Shown here one piece after another: positions 12,504 through 23,479 of a stretch of DNA of 64,000 bases (position 1 is the first letter of the stretch; each line of letters begins with the position of its first letter). The DNA comes from Psococerastis gibbosa (Eukaryota; Arthropoda; Insecta; Psocodea; Psocidae): contig OZ020492.1 of NCBI GenBank assembly GCA_963971405.1, positions 11,768,151-11,832,150 of the forward strand. Direction: 5' to 3'. The translations under genes were made by a program, and so were the position numbers. A model generated the notes under the pieces. The model did not search any database. It was not told where the DNA came from and saw nothing but the letters and a program-made list of their open reading frames with translations.

Positions 12504-12792
12504 ATGTCCTGAAAGACATTTTATGAACCTAGGCCTACATACACTAATTATTACTAATTACTAATTATACATTCGTACATTGATCCCTTGTCCAATGTAA
12601 TCCCGTGGATTTGGACATTCTTTATGGTGTTTCCGTATGAATTTTTGGCCGTTGACAAACTGGTATACGTCCTCGACGGCACCCCACACCGGCTACAAGC
12701 GATAATGGACAAGCTAAGACAAGCTTGCATTGACGCAATGTAACAGGCGAAAGCATGACTTAACCGAGTACAGATACGAGTCGCAAAAATGC
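12504..12792 (+). repeat. R4 repeat
   Basis: It shares ATTTTTGGCCGTTGACAAAC, CCCCACACCGGCTACAAGCG and CCGAGTACAGATACGAGTC with the other R4 copies. Confidence 0.65.
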
Positions 12793-12821
12793 TTTTATAA
12801 TAAAAATTCCTATTTTATTAT

Positions 12822-12890
12822 GAGTTAGTTGTAAGAGTGGGCCAATAGACCTCAAATCTCCAAAAGACAAATAAAGACAAAATCAAATTT
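12822..12890 (+). mobile_element. 3' tail of the LINE family seen at 5285
   Basis: TTGTAAGAGTGGGCCAATAG and AAATAAAGACAAAATC match the terminal sequence of the LINE at 5285-6262. Only the tail is present, as expected for 5'-truncated insertions. Confidence 0.65.
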
Positions 12891-12920
12891 TACAAAATAC
12901 AAACGAGAGAGTTTCGACTA

Positions 12921-13110
12921 GCATGAATGGGCAGTGGTTCGGAATCCACTATAATCAGGAGGTCCACCCTGTCAGTCAACTCCCCTTTCCGAGGTGAACG
13001 AGTCTGCCCTTAGGGGGCCTCAAGTTAACAAACAGACTCACCCCCTCCGCCAGGCTGACAGGGTTGCTTAAAACGGAAATTCTGAAAGCAGGCGTTGGAA
13101 ACAACAACAA
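12921..13110 (-). repeat. SINE-C fragment, reverse orientation
   Basis: GGAATCCACTATAATCAGGA, AACAAACAGACTCACCCCC and CAGGCTGACAGGGTTGC are complements of the 24025-24397 copy. Confidence 0.75.
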
Positions 13111-13384
13111 CTATCATGAATGGCTTATTACAGCACAAAGTGCAGAATATTAGAGAGGCCTGGGTCACGGGCAACATACGGTACAGCCAGTATCAATGAA
13201 TTTCTCAGCGACTCGTCCAGAAATGGAAAATCGCTGACTCAAAGTTTTGACTCGTTCACGAAGTTGGTTATGCTCACGAGTCACGCCTGTTACAATGTTC
13301 CGATCGTAAGCATTTCTTCGCATGTCCATTGCCGCTTGTGGACGGTGTGGGTAGACATCAAGGACGTAGACCAGTTTGCCGGTG

Positions 13385-13684
13385 GCCTAAAATTCATGCG
13401 AGAAAAATCAATGGGGTCGTATGCAGAGCAAGGCTCATTGGATCAGAGAAAGTAGGCTTTCGCCCATAAAACGTTCTTCTGAATAATAATAATTGTAACT
13501 AATCCTCTTAAGAAAATATTCAATTTCATTTTTTTTTTGCCTAAAATTCATGCGAGAAAAATCAATGGGGTCGTAGGCAGAGCAAGGCTCATTGGATCTC
13601 AGAAAGTAGGCTTTCGCCGATAAAACGTTCATCTGAATAATAATAATTGTAACTAATCCTCTTAAGAAAATATTCAATTCCAAT
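13385..13684. repeat. Tandem duplication, two units of ~154 bp
   Basis: A unit beginning GCCTAAAATTCATGCGAG at 13385 is repeated from 13539 with few differences, for example CGTATGCAG versus CGTAGGCAG. Each unit ends near AAGAAAATATTCAATT. A 111-codon frame (13120-13455) enters the first unit but has no recognised domain. Confidence 0.85.
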
Positions 13685-14210
13685 TAATCCCTAAGTACGC
13701 CCATCTTTTTCAGAGGTTTTTCATTTTGTTTGGAATAGAACATTTTGTAAATAAAAGAAGCCAAACGTATCCAGTTACCACATTGTGTTAATAATTTTTA
13801 ACTGCCTCTACCATTAAAATCCTGTAGGTACCTACTCAATTTTCATTTAACTGGTATAACTGAGAGGTAAAATAGGTATTAAATTTTTAGTCATGAAAAA
13901 GCAGGTACATCTTAAATTATGAATCATTTTAGATTAGTTTATTGTTCCTTTTAAGGAAAACATGTATACTGTACTGTCATAATATTATTTTCTGCATTGC
14001 AGAGTTTTGTAATGTATTATTGTAACAATAAGCGAAATTAAAATAATTAACGGCGTATAATTATTGAAATATAAACGATAGAAATATGCCACTTCCCCAC
14101 CGCTTCGCACTCACCCACGTACTGCCTCACCGCTAAATTTCAAATTTTGCAGACACATACATTTTATAAAAAAATTCTGTATCTATACTCTAATTTTTGG
14201 TAAAGTCGGT

Positions 14211-14390
14211 TTAATAAGAATCGCACAAGTAGCGTGCTTCTACTTGTGCGAGTCTCTACACACCTTGCGATCGGAGACGCGTCGTAACTCGACTTAGTAT
14301 TAGGCTACTTAGTGAGGTGACTTAATGGGCCAAGCGGATACATTCATTTCATTGCTTGTATGCAATTAACCTTTTTGAAAAGAAAAAAAA
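14211..14390 (+). repeat. SINE-D copy
   Basis: Blocks TACTTGTGCGAGTCTCTAC, TTGCGATCGGAGACG, GTCGTAACTCGAC and TGTATGCAATTAACC are shared with 18415-18800, 43738-43870 and 55525-55695. It is non-coding and repeated. A tRNA-like origin is possible but not demonstrated. Confidence 0.65.
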
Positions 14391-14681
14391 ACTAATTCCA
14401 TTATGTCAGACAGTCAATTTAGTTACATTAGAAACATAAATTGACGCAAGGCAGTGTTATTATTTTATCTACATAATTCGTTCCCTAAAATTATTGAACA
14501 TTATATTTCTATCGGTTATAATTTGAATGGGGGAGATAGTCACATAAGGAGGCCAAAGGAATGATAAAAATGAATTATACGTTTTACGTCTTTGCAAATA
14601 TTAATAGCTCACCAATAGCTACAAAAATATTTGCATTAAATCTTTTATTTAGCTGTCATTTGAAATCCTCCCCATTATAAA

Positions 14682-15070
14682 CATTGGCGTAAATAGGGGG
14701 GTCCTGGCACCCGTAGCCACCACCCAGAATTTCTGGTGACAAAGACGTTACGGAGGCGAAAGGCATAGTATCCACAATAACGAAAGGGAAATTAATTCTT
14801 GGTATGCTTATTTTACATGAAAGACATCAGGAAAAAGTACTTTCACAAAAATATATTAGGCTACTCAAAATACCTAAAACCCCAATATTTCAGACCTCTT
14901 TTTCAACATTTTTCTTCGGGGAAACCCCCGGGCCCCCCGTTGTCCAGCGTATAATAATATTCGTAAAAGCTCACTAATTTGGGCCTATTTATCAATTTTT
15001 TTATCCTAGGGATGAAAGTCATTGGGTCCTAAAGCCCCCCCACCAGAAATTTTGGGAATTTACGCCAATG
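14682..15070. mobile_element. hAT-like non-autonomous element with 8-bp duplication
   Basis: The ends CATTGGCGTAAAT and ATTTACGCCAATG are perfect 13-bp inverted repeats. The octamer ATTATAAA flanks the element on both sides (14674-14681 and 15071-15078). The interior is non-coding, with short G and C runs near the ends. Exact 8-bp duplication plus short inverted repeats is the hAT signature. Confidence 0.88.
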
Positions 15071-15078
15071 ATTATAAA

Positions 15079-16354
15079 ATACGCTAATGGTGATTTTTGA
15101 ATGTCACTCACATGTCGCCATATTATTTACTAATTATCTATAGAAAATTGTTTATGACATATTCATTCTGTCATGGTATTAACAAAGACGCATTTTCAAA
15201 ACCTGGCGCCCCTGCCGTCAATAACTCAAATCGGGTGAATGAAAGTAGTTTCTACACATTTTTGTACCATTTTTATTAAGTTTTAGTAAAAGAAAAGGTT
15301 ACCCACAGGCAGATACGACGTTTTAAAACTCATAGGAGCGAAAAGTCTTTGTTTAATACCACAGCAGCACAAATGAGGCTATAATGGATAGTTAATAAAC
15401 ATTTGTAAATTTAAGACTGGCTTACTTATTAGCCACAATAGATTCAAGCCTGATAATACCTGTCTGATTGCGCCAATATTGGACACTTTGATAAGATATG
15501 CAGCACGCCAAGACCAATAACCAAACCGTACGGAATCCCCAAATTAAGAATAAGGAGACTAAGTTGGTCCAGAGAAAGGCCAAGTTAAAGTTGATAATAC
15601 AAAAAGAAAGAAAATAGTGTCTGATATTGACAATATTTGTACAGTTTGGGCGATTTTTACTATAGTGAAGTATACGATATACCTGCGATGGGTTGTAACT
15701 TTTCCAAAAATATTCTCAAACGTTTTCGTTGTTACAAAAATTCGCAAACAAGTAGTCAAGTGTCTGCGAACCGTAGCGCAAACGGTTACCTACATAAAGT
15801 ACTTAAGTTGCGTGATAAGCTGAAAGCTGCTCGTATTTGTGTTTAAAAACGTCCCAGTAATTTTCTTTTGAGCCCATCGTCCCCCATATATACCCTTTTT
15901 AGAATGAAGCCTACTAGTAACCTATCTCAATTACAAAAAAATCCAGTTATAGCGTTATCCGATGGTGTTATTTAATATCTTGTTTTTAATTCCTCAACTG
16001 ATACGTAATAATGTTGATACGATAAAGAAGTAATAAAAGTAATTATTATAGTGCTTTGTCCCACAACTCAGAAAGTGCCATTAAAAGTCGATCTCTTATA
16101 TGTCAGTGTGCACTCAACGCTTTGCAAATGCCAAGGTTATCTTTTATTACTATCATTGCACTGTAATTTGATAATCTAATGACATAATGTTAAATAGCTG
16201 GGTCTAAAAAGCTAAGAGGTAACAGCTTTCTTTGTTTATGATTGATTGGTATTGGTAAAGTTCTATATAGATGGGGCATTAAATTCCAGGCAAAAATGTA
16301 TTTCTGAATTTTTAGTGCTACCCTCGACGATGGAAAACACGTAGCAGGTGTGGC
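15079..16354. other. Non-genic AT-rich stretch
   Basis: Only short open frames without recognisable domains were seen. Overlapping frames at 15617-15846 have no start context, splice support or motif. Confidence 0.5.
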
Positions 16355-16530
16355 CAAGGGCGGATCCAGCTAAAAATTTAGGGGGGGGGGGGTCACAAGT
16401 TTTTTATAAGTTTAAAAGATAGTTTTTTTTTTTGTTGAAAAGTTGAGTTTTATTCAAATTTTTTTACTAGGTATCTTAAAAATTTCCTATCAATTTACTC
16501 ATTTAGGGGGGGGGGGTGTCAATCTCTGTC
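16355..16530. mobile_element. hAT-like G-tract MITE, right end missing
   Basis: It starts CAAGGGCGGATCCAGC and then shows a run of 12 G, GTCACAAGTTTTTT, and a second G run at about 16506. Up to there it is homologous to the intact element at 18513-18706. The right inverted end is absent. Confidence 0.65.
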
Positions 16531-16611
16531 GTTCGCATGATTTTTTACTTGGGCATGGGAACTTAAATAATTTTTATTTAGTGTCTGAACGTGCTATGTT
16601 ATTGTAAACGA

Positions 16612-16660
16612 GGGGGTCCCCTGATTAAAGTGGAGTCCGAACCACTTGGCTTCAACCTCT
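16612..16660 (+). repeat. Small SINE-C-like fragment
   Basis: GGTCCCCTGATTAAAGTGG and TCCGAACCACTTGG match the middle of SINE-C. Confidence 0.45.
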
Positions 16661-16681
16661 CACATGAGTAGTTAATTTCAA

Positions 16682-16999
16682 AGCCCGAAATTTAGTACTT
16701 TATATTTTTTATTTAATTAACTAAGCAAGTTTTTAAAGATTTGGCTCATTTAAGTTGCAGAAGACTACTTCATGCATCACATAATAAGGTATTTTTAATT
16801 TTCGAAATTGTAGTTTTTTCATAAACACGATTTTACGCGAAAAGTTATTGTTTATAAATTATTATCGTGTTTATGAAAAAACTACAATTTAGAAAATTAA
16901 AAATACCTTATTATATGATTCTACAACTTAAATGAGCCAAATCTTTAATAACTTGCTTAGTTAATTAAATAGAAAATAAAAAGTATTAAATTTCGGGCT
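16682..16999. repeat. Large inverted repeat (foldback element)
   Basis: The outer arms AGCCCGAAATTTAGTACTTT and AGTATTAAATTTCGGGCT are complementary. So are the inner arms AAGGTATTTTTAATTTTC / GAAAATTAAAAATACCTT and CATAAACACGATTTTA / ATTATCGTGTTTATG. The left arm carries about 20-30 extra bases near 16765-16785. It could fold almost completely. Confidence 0.85.
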
Positions 17000-17272
17000 G
17001 CCAATTTCCTACGGGCTGTACACTCTTAACATTGCAGTACCTTACGCACATAAACTGCGAGATAACTTTGTTTTCTTGGCTTTTCAACCCTTACTTTTTT
17101 TCTGTAAATAAATAAGCTTTGGCGGATTTCAAAAATTTAATATGAAATGACCATTATGTAACAATAGTCATAGTTTGATTTTAAAACGCATATCTCATCC
17201 GGAAATGAGAATTCTAAGATATTTTGAAAATATATGACTGCCGTTTCGTACCCTCCGTGTTGGCCTTATCAC

Positions 17273-17453
17273 CATGGACGGATACAGCTACCTCCCCTCC
17301 TCCCCCCCCCCCACTGCCCCCTCCCAAAATCTATCTAATCTATCTAATTTTGCAAATACATTTATCACGCTCTGATTTAAATTATACTACATGTACTTTT
17401 CCTATTTTGACCCACAACTCCCCCCTCCCCTAAAATGGCTGGATCAGTCCCTG
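17273..17453. mobile_element. hAT-like C-tract MITE with 8-bp duplication
   Basis: The ends CATGGACGGATACAGC and GGCTGGATCAGTCCCTG form imperfect inverted repeats. The octamer CTTATCAC flanks both ends exactly (17265-17272 and 17454-17461). C runs lie just inside each end. A 69-codon frame here is low-complexity. Confidence 0.82.
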
Positions 17454-18414
17454 CTTATCACGGTAATTCCGCCTAAGCTTACTAAGAACAATATATGTAT
17501 GAATATTATACATAGGATGGGGATTTCCGAATCAATGAGAAACTTCCGATAAAACCTATTGTATAATAATATAAGTCACAAGGAGAATGGTGTAGATTTG
17601 GGCAAATGGGCCGTGGTCAAAATGAACATTCATAAAAATATATTTTCAAATTTAATTTAGCTTTTCTGCTATTTTAATGCAAATACTGCATAATCCAAAA
17701 TATTGTCAAAGTCATAGAATTATTGACTTAAAAATCGTTGGTTTGAAAGGGACGGTATAGCTTCCTCAAACTACATTTCTACAATTTTTTTTCTCAGGGG
17801 TAATAAATAGACAATTTATTTTTTAATCGTTCATGGTGTTTGATGCTAGAAATGAATTTAAACATGAATTTATTGGAACACATAGGAATTATTTCCAAAT
17901 TACCTATTCCATCTTTACGAGTTGAACGGTCATGAAAGATGTTTCAAGTAAAAACTGAAGCAAAACCTCTAACTAAATACCTTTCTTGGCACATGTAGGG
18001 CACCATTATTTCATTCAAAATATTTCCTACGGGCTTTTTGACCACAAACGGTTAGCCTAAAGATACAACCTCTACTTGAACCATGTAAATATTATATATG
18101 TTTAATTGATGTACATAAATATTGGTTTTGTATAATACCATAATTTACAAGTCTATTGGTTTGCAAGTCCCTCACCTAATAGAATAAACTTGAATTTAGC
18201 AGCTAACAGCACACAGCGCTGTACTTTCGTACGATTGCGTAATATACGATGTATGTTCTGTCAAAATCAAATTAAATTAGGTCTTTAGTCCTGTTTCTCA
18301 TATCAAATAAAATTCTCTTACATTAAATTGTCTTGTTTATTTCTGAGGTCAGCCAATGTCTGAAATTCAGGGGACTCCTTTCCAAAAAAAATTTTAAATG
18401 GCGCGTGAGAGCTA
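17454..18414. other. Non-genic AT-rich stretch
   Basis: No gene, RNA or repeat family is recognised. Confidence 0.5.
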
Positions 18415-18800
18415 ATTTAGCGACTTCGGTGGCAAGGTGGTAGCTTGCTTGTACTTGAGCGAGTCTCTACAAACTTTGCGATCGGAGACGTGTCGTAACT
18501 CCACACGGTGTTCAAGGGCGGATCTAGAGGAAAATTTACGGGGGGAGGGGGGGTCACAAGTTTTTTGTTAGTTTAGAAGGTAAATTAAATTTTTTTGTTG
18601 AAAAGTTGAGTTTTATTCATTTTTTTTACTACGTATCTTATGCATTTACTATGAATTTACTCATTTAGGAGGGTCATGACCCCCCCCCCCCGTGGATCCG
18701 CCATTGACGGTGTTAATAACCTACAGAGGCGACACAAGAGGTCAATCGGATATAATCATTAAATTGTTTATATGCTATTAACCTTTTTTCATTTAAAAAA
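18415..18800 (+). repeat. SINE-D copy interrupted by a MITE
   Basis: The SINE-D head (GGCAAGGTGGTAGCTTGC, GATCGGAGACGTGTCG) runs to 18512. Its tail (CAGAGGCGACACAAGAGG, TCAATCGGATATAATC) resumes at 18707, after the 194-bp hAT-like insertion. Confidence 0.75.
18513..18706. mobile_element. hAT-like G-tract MITE with 8-bp duplication
   Basis: The ends CAAGGGCGGATCTAG and GTGGATCCGCCATTG are inverted repeats. The octamer ACGGTGTT occurs on both sides (18505-18512 and 18707-18714). G-rich and C-rich tracts of more than 10 bp lie just inside the left and right ends. The insertion splits a SINE-D copy, so it is younger than that copy. Confidence 0.9.
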
Positions 18801-19498
18801 AAAAATATATGATTAACTAACCGAATCTAACAGATTTTGAGGTGATCTAGTGGCGGCTAATATCTAAGATCAGCTTCCTCTTAATAAGATTGTATTGACG
18901 CTGGAGTCCAGCGAGCGATCATTCTATTAACCATCAATGTAGCCTGGACTATTCATTAAGGTCACTGTGAATTGATACGGTAGCTCAGATTTTTTGCGCC
19001 CAGTACGTTTTCCTTCGACTTCTAACTATAGTTATTATAAAAGTACAACACTAGGCCTATTGCTATATCACAGCGGCAAAAACGCCCGACCTATCCCAAG
19101 GCCGTCTGCACACCGACCATCATCATCTCCCGCTATCAAGGCCATCCAATACATTTCATCAACCTTATTCTTATGGCCGGAGGCGTCGCTGATCACCGGT
19201 CAGTCCTGGGATCAAAGCCATGTGAGCGACAATTTTTTTTTTTATTCTGCATCCAAAAGTAACTCAATCAACTTTGCTAGGGGTTGCAATTTCACGGAGC
19301 ATATGCGTGGATAATCGAAGGGATTTGCTGGTAGTTCTGAAACCGTCATAACCAGGATCTTATGGTGCTATGGGATGGCGAGGCGGCCACCTCAAACACC
19401 AAAGCTTGCTGGTGCAGCCAAAATCACTATGTCAGTTTTAATATTGTAGAACGATAGGGATCAGGGAGAGTGAGAGTGGCGTATCCGCAGAAATGATG
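18801..19498. other. Non-genic stretch
   Basis: A 106-codon frame at 18994-19314 has no recognised domain. Nothing else stands out. Confidence 0.5.
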
Positions 19499-19797
19499 AG
19501 ATCTACGCAATATACCAAGTACTTACGACAGTAGCCGAAGTCAGGAGAGCCTGCATCAGGTGGCTAGGGCACGTGGAACGAATGCCAGACAATAGGGCAA
19601 CAAGAGCAGCCTTAAACAAGGTGCCCCATGTGGAAGACGAGTGGGACCACCACGGATGCGATGGCTGGACGACGTCGAGGTGGATCAGGTGACCCTTGTC
19701 GTCGATGACTGGCAATGGAGAGCGCAGGACCGAACAGGCTCAAGTGGCAGAGCAGACCAAGGCCCTTCACGGGCTGTAGTGCCAAGGAACAAGTAAG
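19499..19797 (+). pseudogene. LINE 3' fragment (RTE-like), ORF C-terminus
   Basis: Translated in shifting frames it gives RRACIRWLGHVERMPDN and, further on, WRAQDRT-like text. This resembles the C-terminal block RWLGHVERMPD...GRPRxRWxDDV common in endonuclease-reverse transcriptase elements. It ends in a GTAA/AAGT microsatellite, as RTE-type tails do. Frames are broken. A second copy lies at 62262-62570. Confidence 0.72.
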
Positions 19798-19964
19798 TAA
19801 GGTAGAATAACAGGCCGGCCATTAAATCAAAGAAAAGCAATTCCTCCCCCTTTATTAAAGGTTAGTAAAGTGGGTTCCTGCTAAAAAAAAATTCCTTGCT
19901 CAGAAAGGGTAAAAGGATCGTTTCCAAGTCTTGCCTCATGCTTATTAAATCCATCGCTGTGGCA

Positions 19965-20205
19965 CCGCGGTGGCTGGGCATTTGCATAGTAAGAACTGGT
20001 AAAGAGCTAGTCTCTGAAACGGAAGGTCGAGATTCGACACTCACCATAAAAAGAAAATTTTACCGCAACACGTTAATGGGTATCTTGCCATCAGTGGTAG
20101 GAGAAACCCGCCACTTCCGGCCATGTTACTGACCACATTTCAAATAGAGCCACTGCTCAAAAGAATCCCCTAACAGGCTTCAAAGGGGGTGCCACTCCAC
20201 GGCAT
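19965..20205 (+). repeat. SINE-B copy
   Basis: The head ACTGGTAAAGAGCTAG and GGTCGAGATTCGACACTC is followed by the body AATGGGTATCTTGCCATC. Shared sequence is seen at 48890-49000 and 56620-56760. Confidence 0.6.
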
Positions 20206-20230
20206 TCGGTTAAGTGAATGCCATTATTGT

Positions 20231-20330
20231 AAATAAATAAATAGATACATGACTTTTTGTTCTATTAGTAAGCCAATCTAGCTGAGTTCGGACTATAAAA
20301 CCCTCTCTAAGTCTCTAACAGACATTAGAG
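20231..20330 (-). repeat. SINE-A partial copy
   Basis: The tail (AAATAAATAAATAGATAC) and body AAGCCAATCTAGCTGAG run to CTAAGTCTCTAACA. The tRNA head is missing. Confidence 0.75.
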
Positions 20331-20337
20331 AATAACG

Positions 20338-20418
20338 AAAAACTGGACTTGTCGGGATTCGAACCAATGATCTACGCCTAACCGGGGCGTTGACTTAACC
20401 GCTCGACCACAAGCCCGC
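20338..20418 (-). repeat. Degenerate tRNA-like sequence
   Basis: The reverse complement reads TGGTCGAGCGGTTAAG (A-box-like), a perfect 5-bp ACGCC/GGCGT anticodon-like stem with loop CCGGTTA, then TTGGTTCGAATCCCG (B-box-like). The T stem pairs poorly and loop position 33 is not T. It is therefore a tRNA-derived relic rather than a working tRNA gene. Confidence 0.55.
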
Positions 20419-20570
20419 ACAAGAACAGTTAATGAATATCCTCCACTTATATACTCGTATTTTGACATTATTCGTAATATTAGACAGGTTAGCACAGCTA
20501 CACAACTATCTAACCGAACAAGTTTGTGAGCTTAATGCCATAAAGGCAATGTTTTACGGCAATAATGTGT

Positions 20571-20947
20571 AAAGCCCTCTCTAACACTCAACTAGGAAGG
20601 ACCACCTGCTTTACATGCCATCCGAAGCATGGCTAGAAAATGCCGGGACAAGTAGAGTGGTGGTACGGACTCTGACTTTCACCTGAAAGTAGGTTGTTGG
20701 TTCGAGTCCTACACTTCCTACATTTTCTGGCCATGCTTCGGAGGGCATGTAAAGCAGGCGGTCCCGGGCCTTCCTAGTTGAGTGTAAGAGAGGGCTTTAT
20801 AGCCCTAACTCCGCTAGGTTGGCTTAGTAATAGAACAATAAAAAGTCCTTATTTATGTATTTATTTATTTAAAATGTAGTAAGCGTGGGACTCAAACCAA
20901 CAACCTACATAGTGAAGGTCCGAGTCAGTACCACCACTCTACATGGG
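20571..20947 (-). repeat. SINE-A copy interrupted by another SINE-A
   Basis: The outer copy is in reverse orientation: its body at 20571-20642 continues at 20871-20947. The interruption is exactly one forward copy (20643-20870), with the 6-bp repeat AAAATG at both junctions. Confidence 0.85.
20643..20870 (+). repeat. SINE-A forward copy, nested
   Basis: A full forward copy: head GTAGAGTGGTGGTACGG (A-box) and GTTGGTTCGAGTCCTAC (B-box), body TTGGCTTAGTAATAGAAC, and a TTTATTTATTT tail. The AAAATG direct repeat (20637-20642, 20871-20876) marks its insertion. Confidence 0.88.
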
Positions 20948-20967
20948 TACCGAGCCTAAGCTGTTTG

Positions 20968-21325
20968 TTTTCCAACGCCTATACTTTCAGCATTTCTGCT
21001 TTAAGTAACCCTGTCAGCCTAGCGGGGGGAGTGAGTCTGTTTATTAGCTTGAGGCACCCTAAGGGCAGACTCCTTTCCCCCGGGGAGAAGGGGAGTTGAC
21101 CTCCTGAGTATAGTGGATTCCGAACCACTTGGGGAACATGGTAAAGTCACACAATTAATTCGGAGGTGACCAGGACTCGACACGCACTCAGACTGACTGG
21201 TAGAGTCAGCGCGTTATCATGTCCCACCATGATCCCCTGCCAACGTTGTGCACAGTACCAAGTTTGCTGCAGTTTGGAACAGGCTCTGTTCTGGTTGACA
21301 ACCGTTGGCAGGCCAAAGCTAAATC
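20968..21325 (+). repeat. SINE-C copy, near complete
   Basis: It begins near TTTCAGCATTTCTGC and includes AACCCTGTCAGCCTAGCGGG, GTGGATTCCGAACCACTTGG and CCAAGTTTGCTGCAG. The two open frames on opposite strands here are shadows of this repeat. Confidence 0.75.
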
Positions 21326-22621
21326 TACATCTCCTAACCATTCCATTTTTTAAAAACTGGACCATATGCCGATGCCATTCTTAGCCCTAAAACAAACATC
21401 TAAAAGATCAATCAAAACAGAGGGGGAAGTGCGGACAGTTTCAGGCAGATGGTGAAGAGAGGGATGCGCTAGCTCGCCATTATGCAATTACTAAAGTTAA
21501 TAAGTTAATGAATCAGATGCCCACCTTTCCCCTAGCTTCACAGGCCATTACCTCTTTGATATGAATCACCCTACTACCTGTAGCCCCCTCTGTGGATAGG
21601 CTACCCCTCGCATATCATTTATCACTTAGCCCACACTGTGTGTACTGTAGATAATGTTTCCAGAACAAATACATTTGACTTAGGGGTTAATACTGTAACA
21701 GGTTAATTAATCTCTAATGTTTTGTTCCTTTTTAGGGAGATTTATCTACCTATTGAGACGGCGACCAATGTTCGACTTCCGGAAAATTTCTTCAAAACTT
21801 TTCATTTCATGACCCACTGTGCCTAAAACCACCCTCCGTTCAAAATGTTATATATACATATATGTATGTATATGACGTATGTATATCGATTTAAGGAAAC
21901 ACTCTCACTTCCGTAAATATTACCTGATTTTGATGAAACTTGACACAAAAATTCATCATACAAATGTCTTGATCGAGTTCGTTAACCAGCTAGATCCACT
22001 ATTTCGTTACAAGATGGCGGATGATTGAAACCTTATGTAATTCATTTCTCAGTTAATATTAGACGCAGGTGAATGAAATAAAATCTGACCTAAAGCCCGT
22101 ATTATTATCTACGATAATATTAACCGACACTTTTGACGACAAATCAACCATTTCGAGATGGCGTCCAGTCAAAGTGAAAATAATTTGATAAGTAAACGTT
22201 CAGGTCGTAATTGTGATTCGAAATTTGGAACACAAGACTGTTTTATGTGTTGATCTTGTGGCCGAGAAAAGAATGAAGTATTTTTTATTTTTATCTGCAT
22301 ACATAGCGTGGCATAGAGGAAAAGTGGGGTCTGCGCTTGCATGGAATCTCCCGACACCTGATCGGCCAGAGCCGAAAGGGATTTTTTTGCAACCACTCTG
22401 CACTTCCAACATATTTATAAGTTGCGAATACTTCAAAGTTTAAGTGAGGGTCCATCAGGCCCGTAACCAAGATTTTATTTCAGGGATGGCTGCGATCCTA
22501 TAGAACGTTAGGTAGTCATATGAAGTGAAATGTCGCACATCTGGAAGGTACCACTGGAAGGTACCACTGATGGGTAGTAGGCTCCCTGAAGTGATAAATG
22601 ACTTGTAATGGCGACTTAGAG
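21326..22621. other. Non-genic stretch
   Basis: Short frames around 22169-22443 overlap on both strands and show no domain. A TATATACATATATGTATG microsatellite-like run lies near 21850. Confidence 0.5.
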
Positions 22622-22930
22622 CTGGGGTTCCCAAACGTTTTTGTCCATAGACCACTAGATTATTTTATGATTTTGCGTGGACCACCATGGCTATGACAGG
22701 AAAATCTTTATATCCTAGAACCAAGATCAAGTACTTTTGCGTATAATTTAAGGGATAATATTTGATTAAATGTTTAGAACTAGTATCGGGCGGATTTTAT
22801 AGTTCAGTGCCAAGACTCACTGTATTTTATATCAAATTTCCAATAACTCATCTGTTTTATTTTCTTATCTCTTACTTTGGCCCGTGGAATACCTGAAATG
22901 TGTCCATGGACCACAGGTTGGGAACCCCTG
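22622..22930. mobile_element. hAT-like MITE of the GGGGTTCCCAAAC type
   Basis: The ends CTGGGGTTCCCAAACG and GGTTGGGAACCCCTG are inverted repeats. The octamer ACTTAGAG flanks both sides (22614-22621 and 22931-22938). CAGGGGTTCCCAAAC ends with 8-bp duplications are well known from animal hAT non-autonomous elements. There is no transposase frame in its 309 bp. Confidence 0.9.
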
Positions 22931-23479
22931 ACTTAGAGGGCAATTCCGAGGCATCTCCCAAGCAGAAGATTGAGAGAAGACTGCTGCAAGATGCTATTAG
23001 GGTAAGTCTATATCTACAGTGTGTTATATTGTATGTGTATTAATTGTGATTAAGTTCATTATTTGGTTTAGCCCCCCAGGTCAAATAAACTACAACACTT
23101 TGTCTTCTTATATTTAACAGCTCTACGATTAATATTTGATCAGATATTTGATTTTTTACCTTTTACCCTCCGACTGCCTCTTACATATTTCCTTTTTTTT
23201 GAAGCTGATTCGGCGTGATTCGGACTTAGCAACATGATGATGAGAGTGAATTCATCAACTAATGGGTTTTACCACAGCACGAAACCAGCGCATAAACCCT
23301 CTATTCCCCCCCCCCCCCCATCCCTTCGCTTAACACCGCATCTTCTGCACAATATTATCCACGTTCTTAATGTACCCATACCATTATTTTGTTTTTCAAA
23401 CTTTAACTAGGATTTTGGACATGACTATGCGATTCTTCTACCCGGGGACTTAGACCACGATCAATCTCACGCCTGATGC

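Noticed and set aside
15617-15846. Two overlapping ~68-codon frames
   Set aside because: They overlap in two frames plus one antisense frame, with no motif; expected by chance in AT-rich DNA.
20338-20418. A functional tRNA gene
   Set aside because: The anticodon stem is good but the T stem pairs badly and the base before the anticodon is C, not U; it sits among SINEs.
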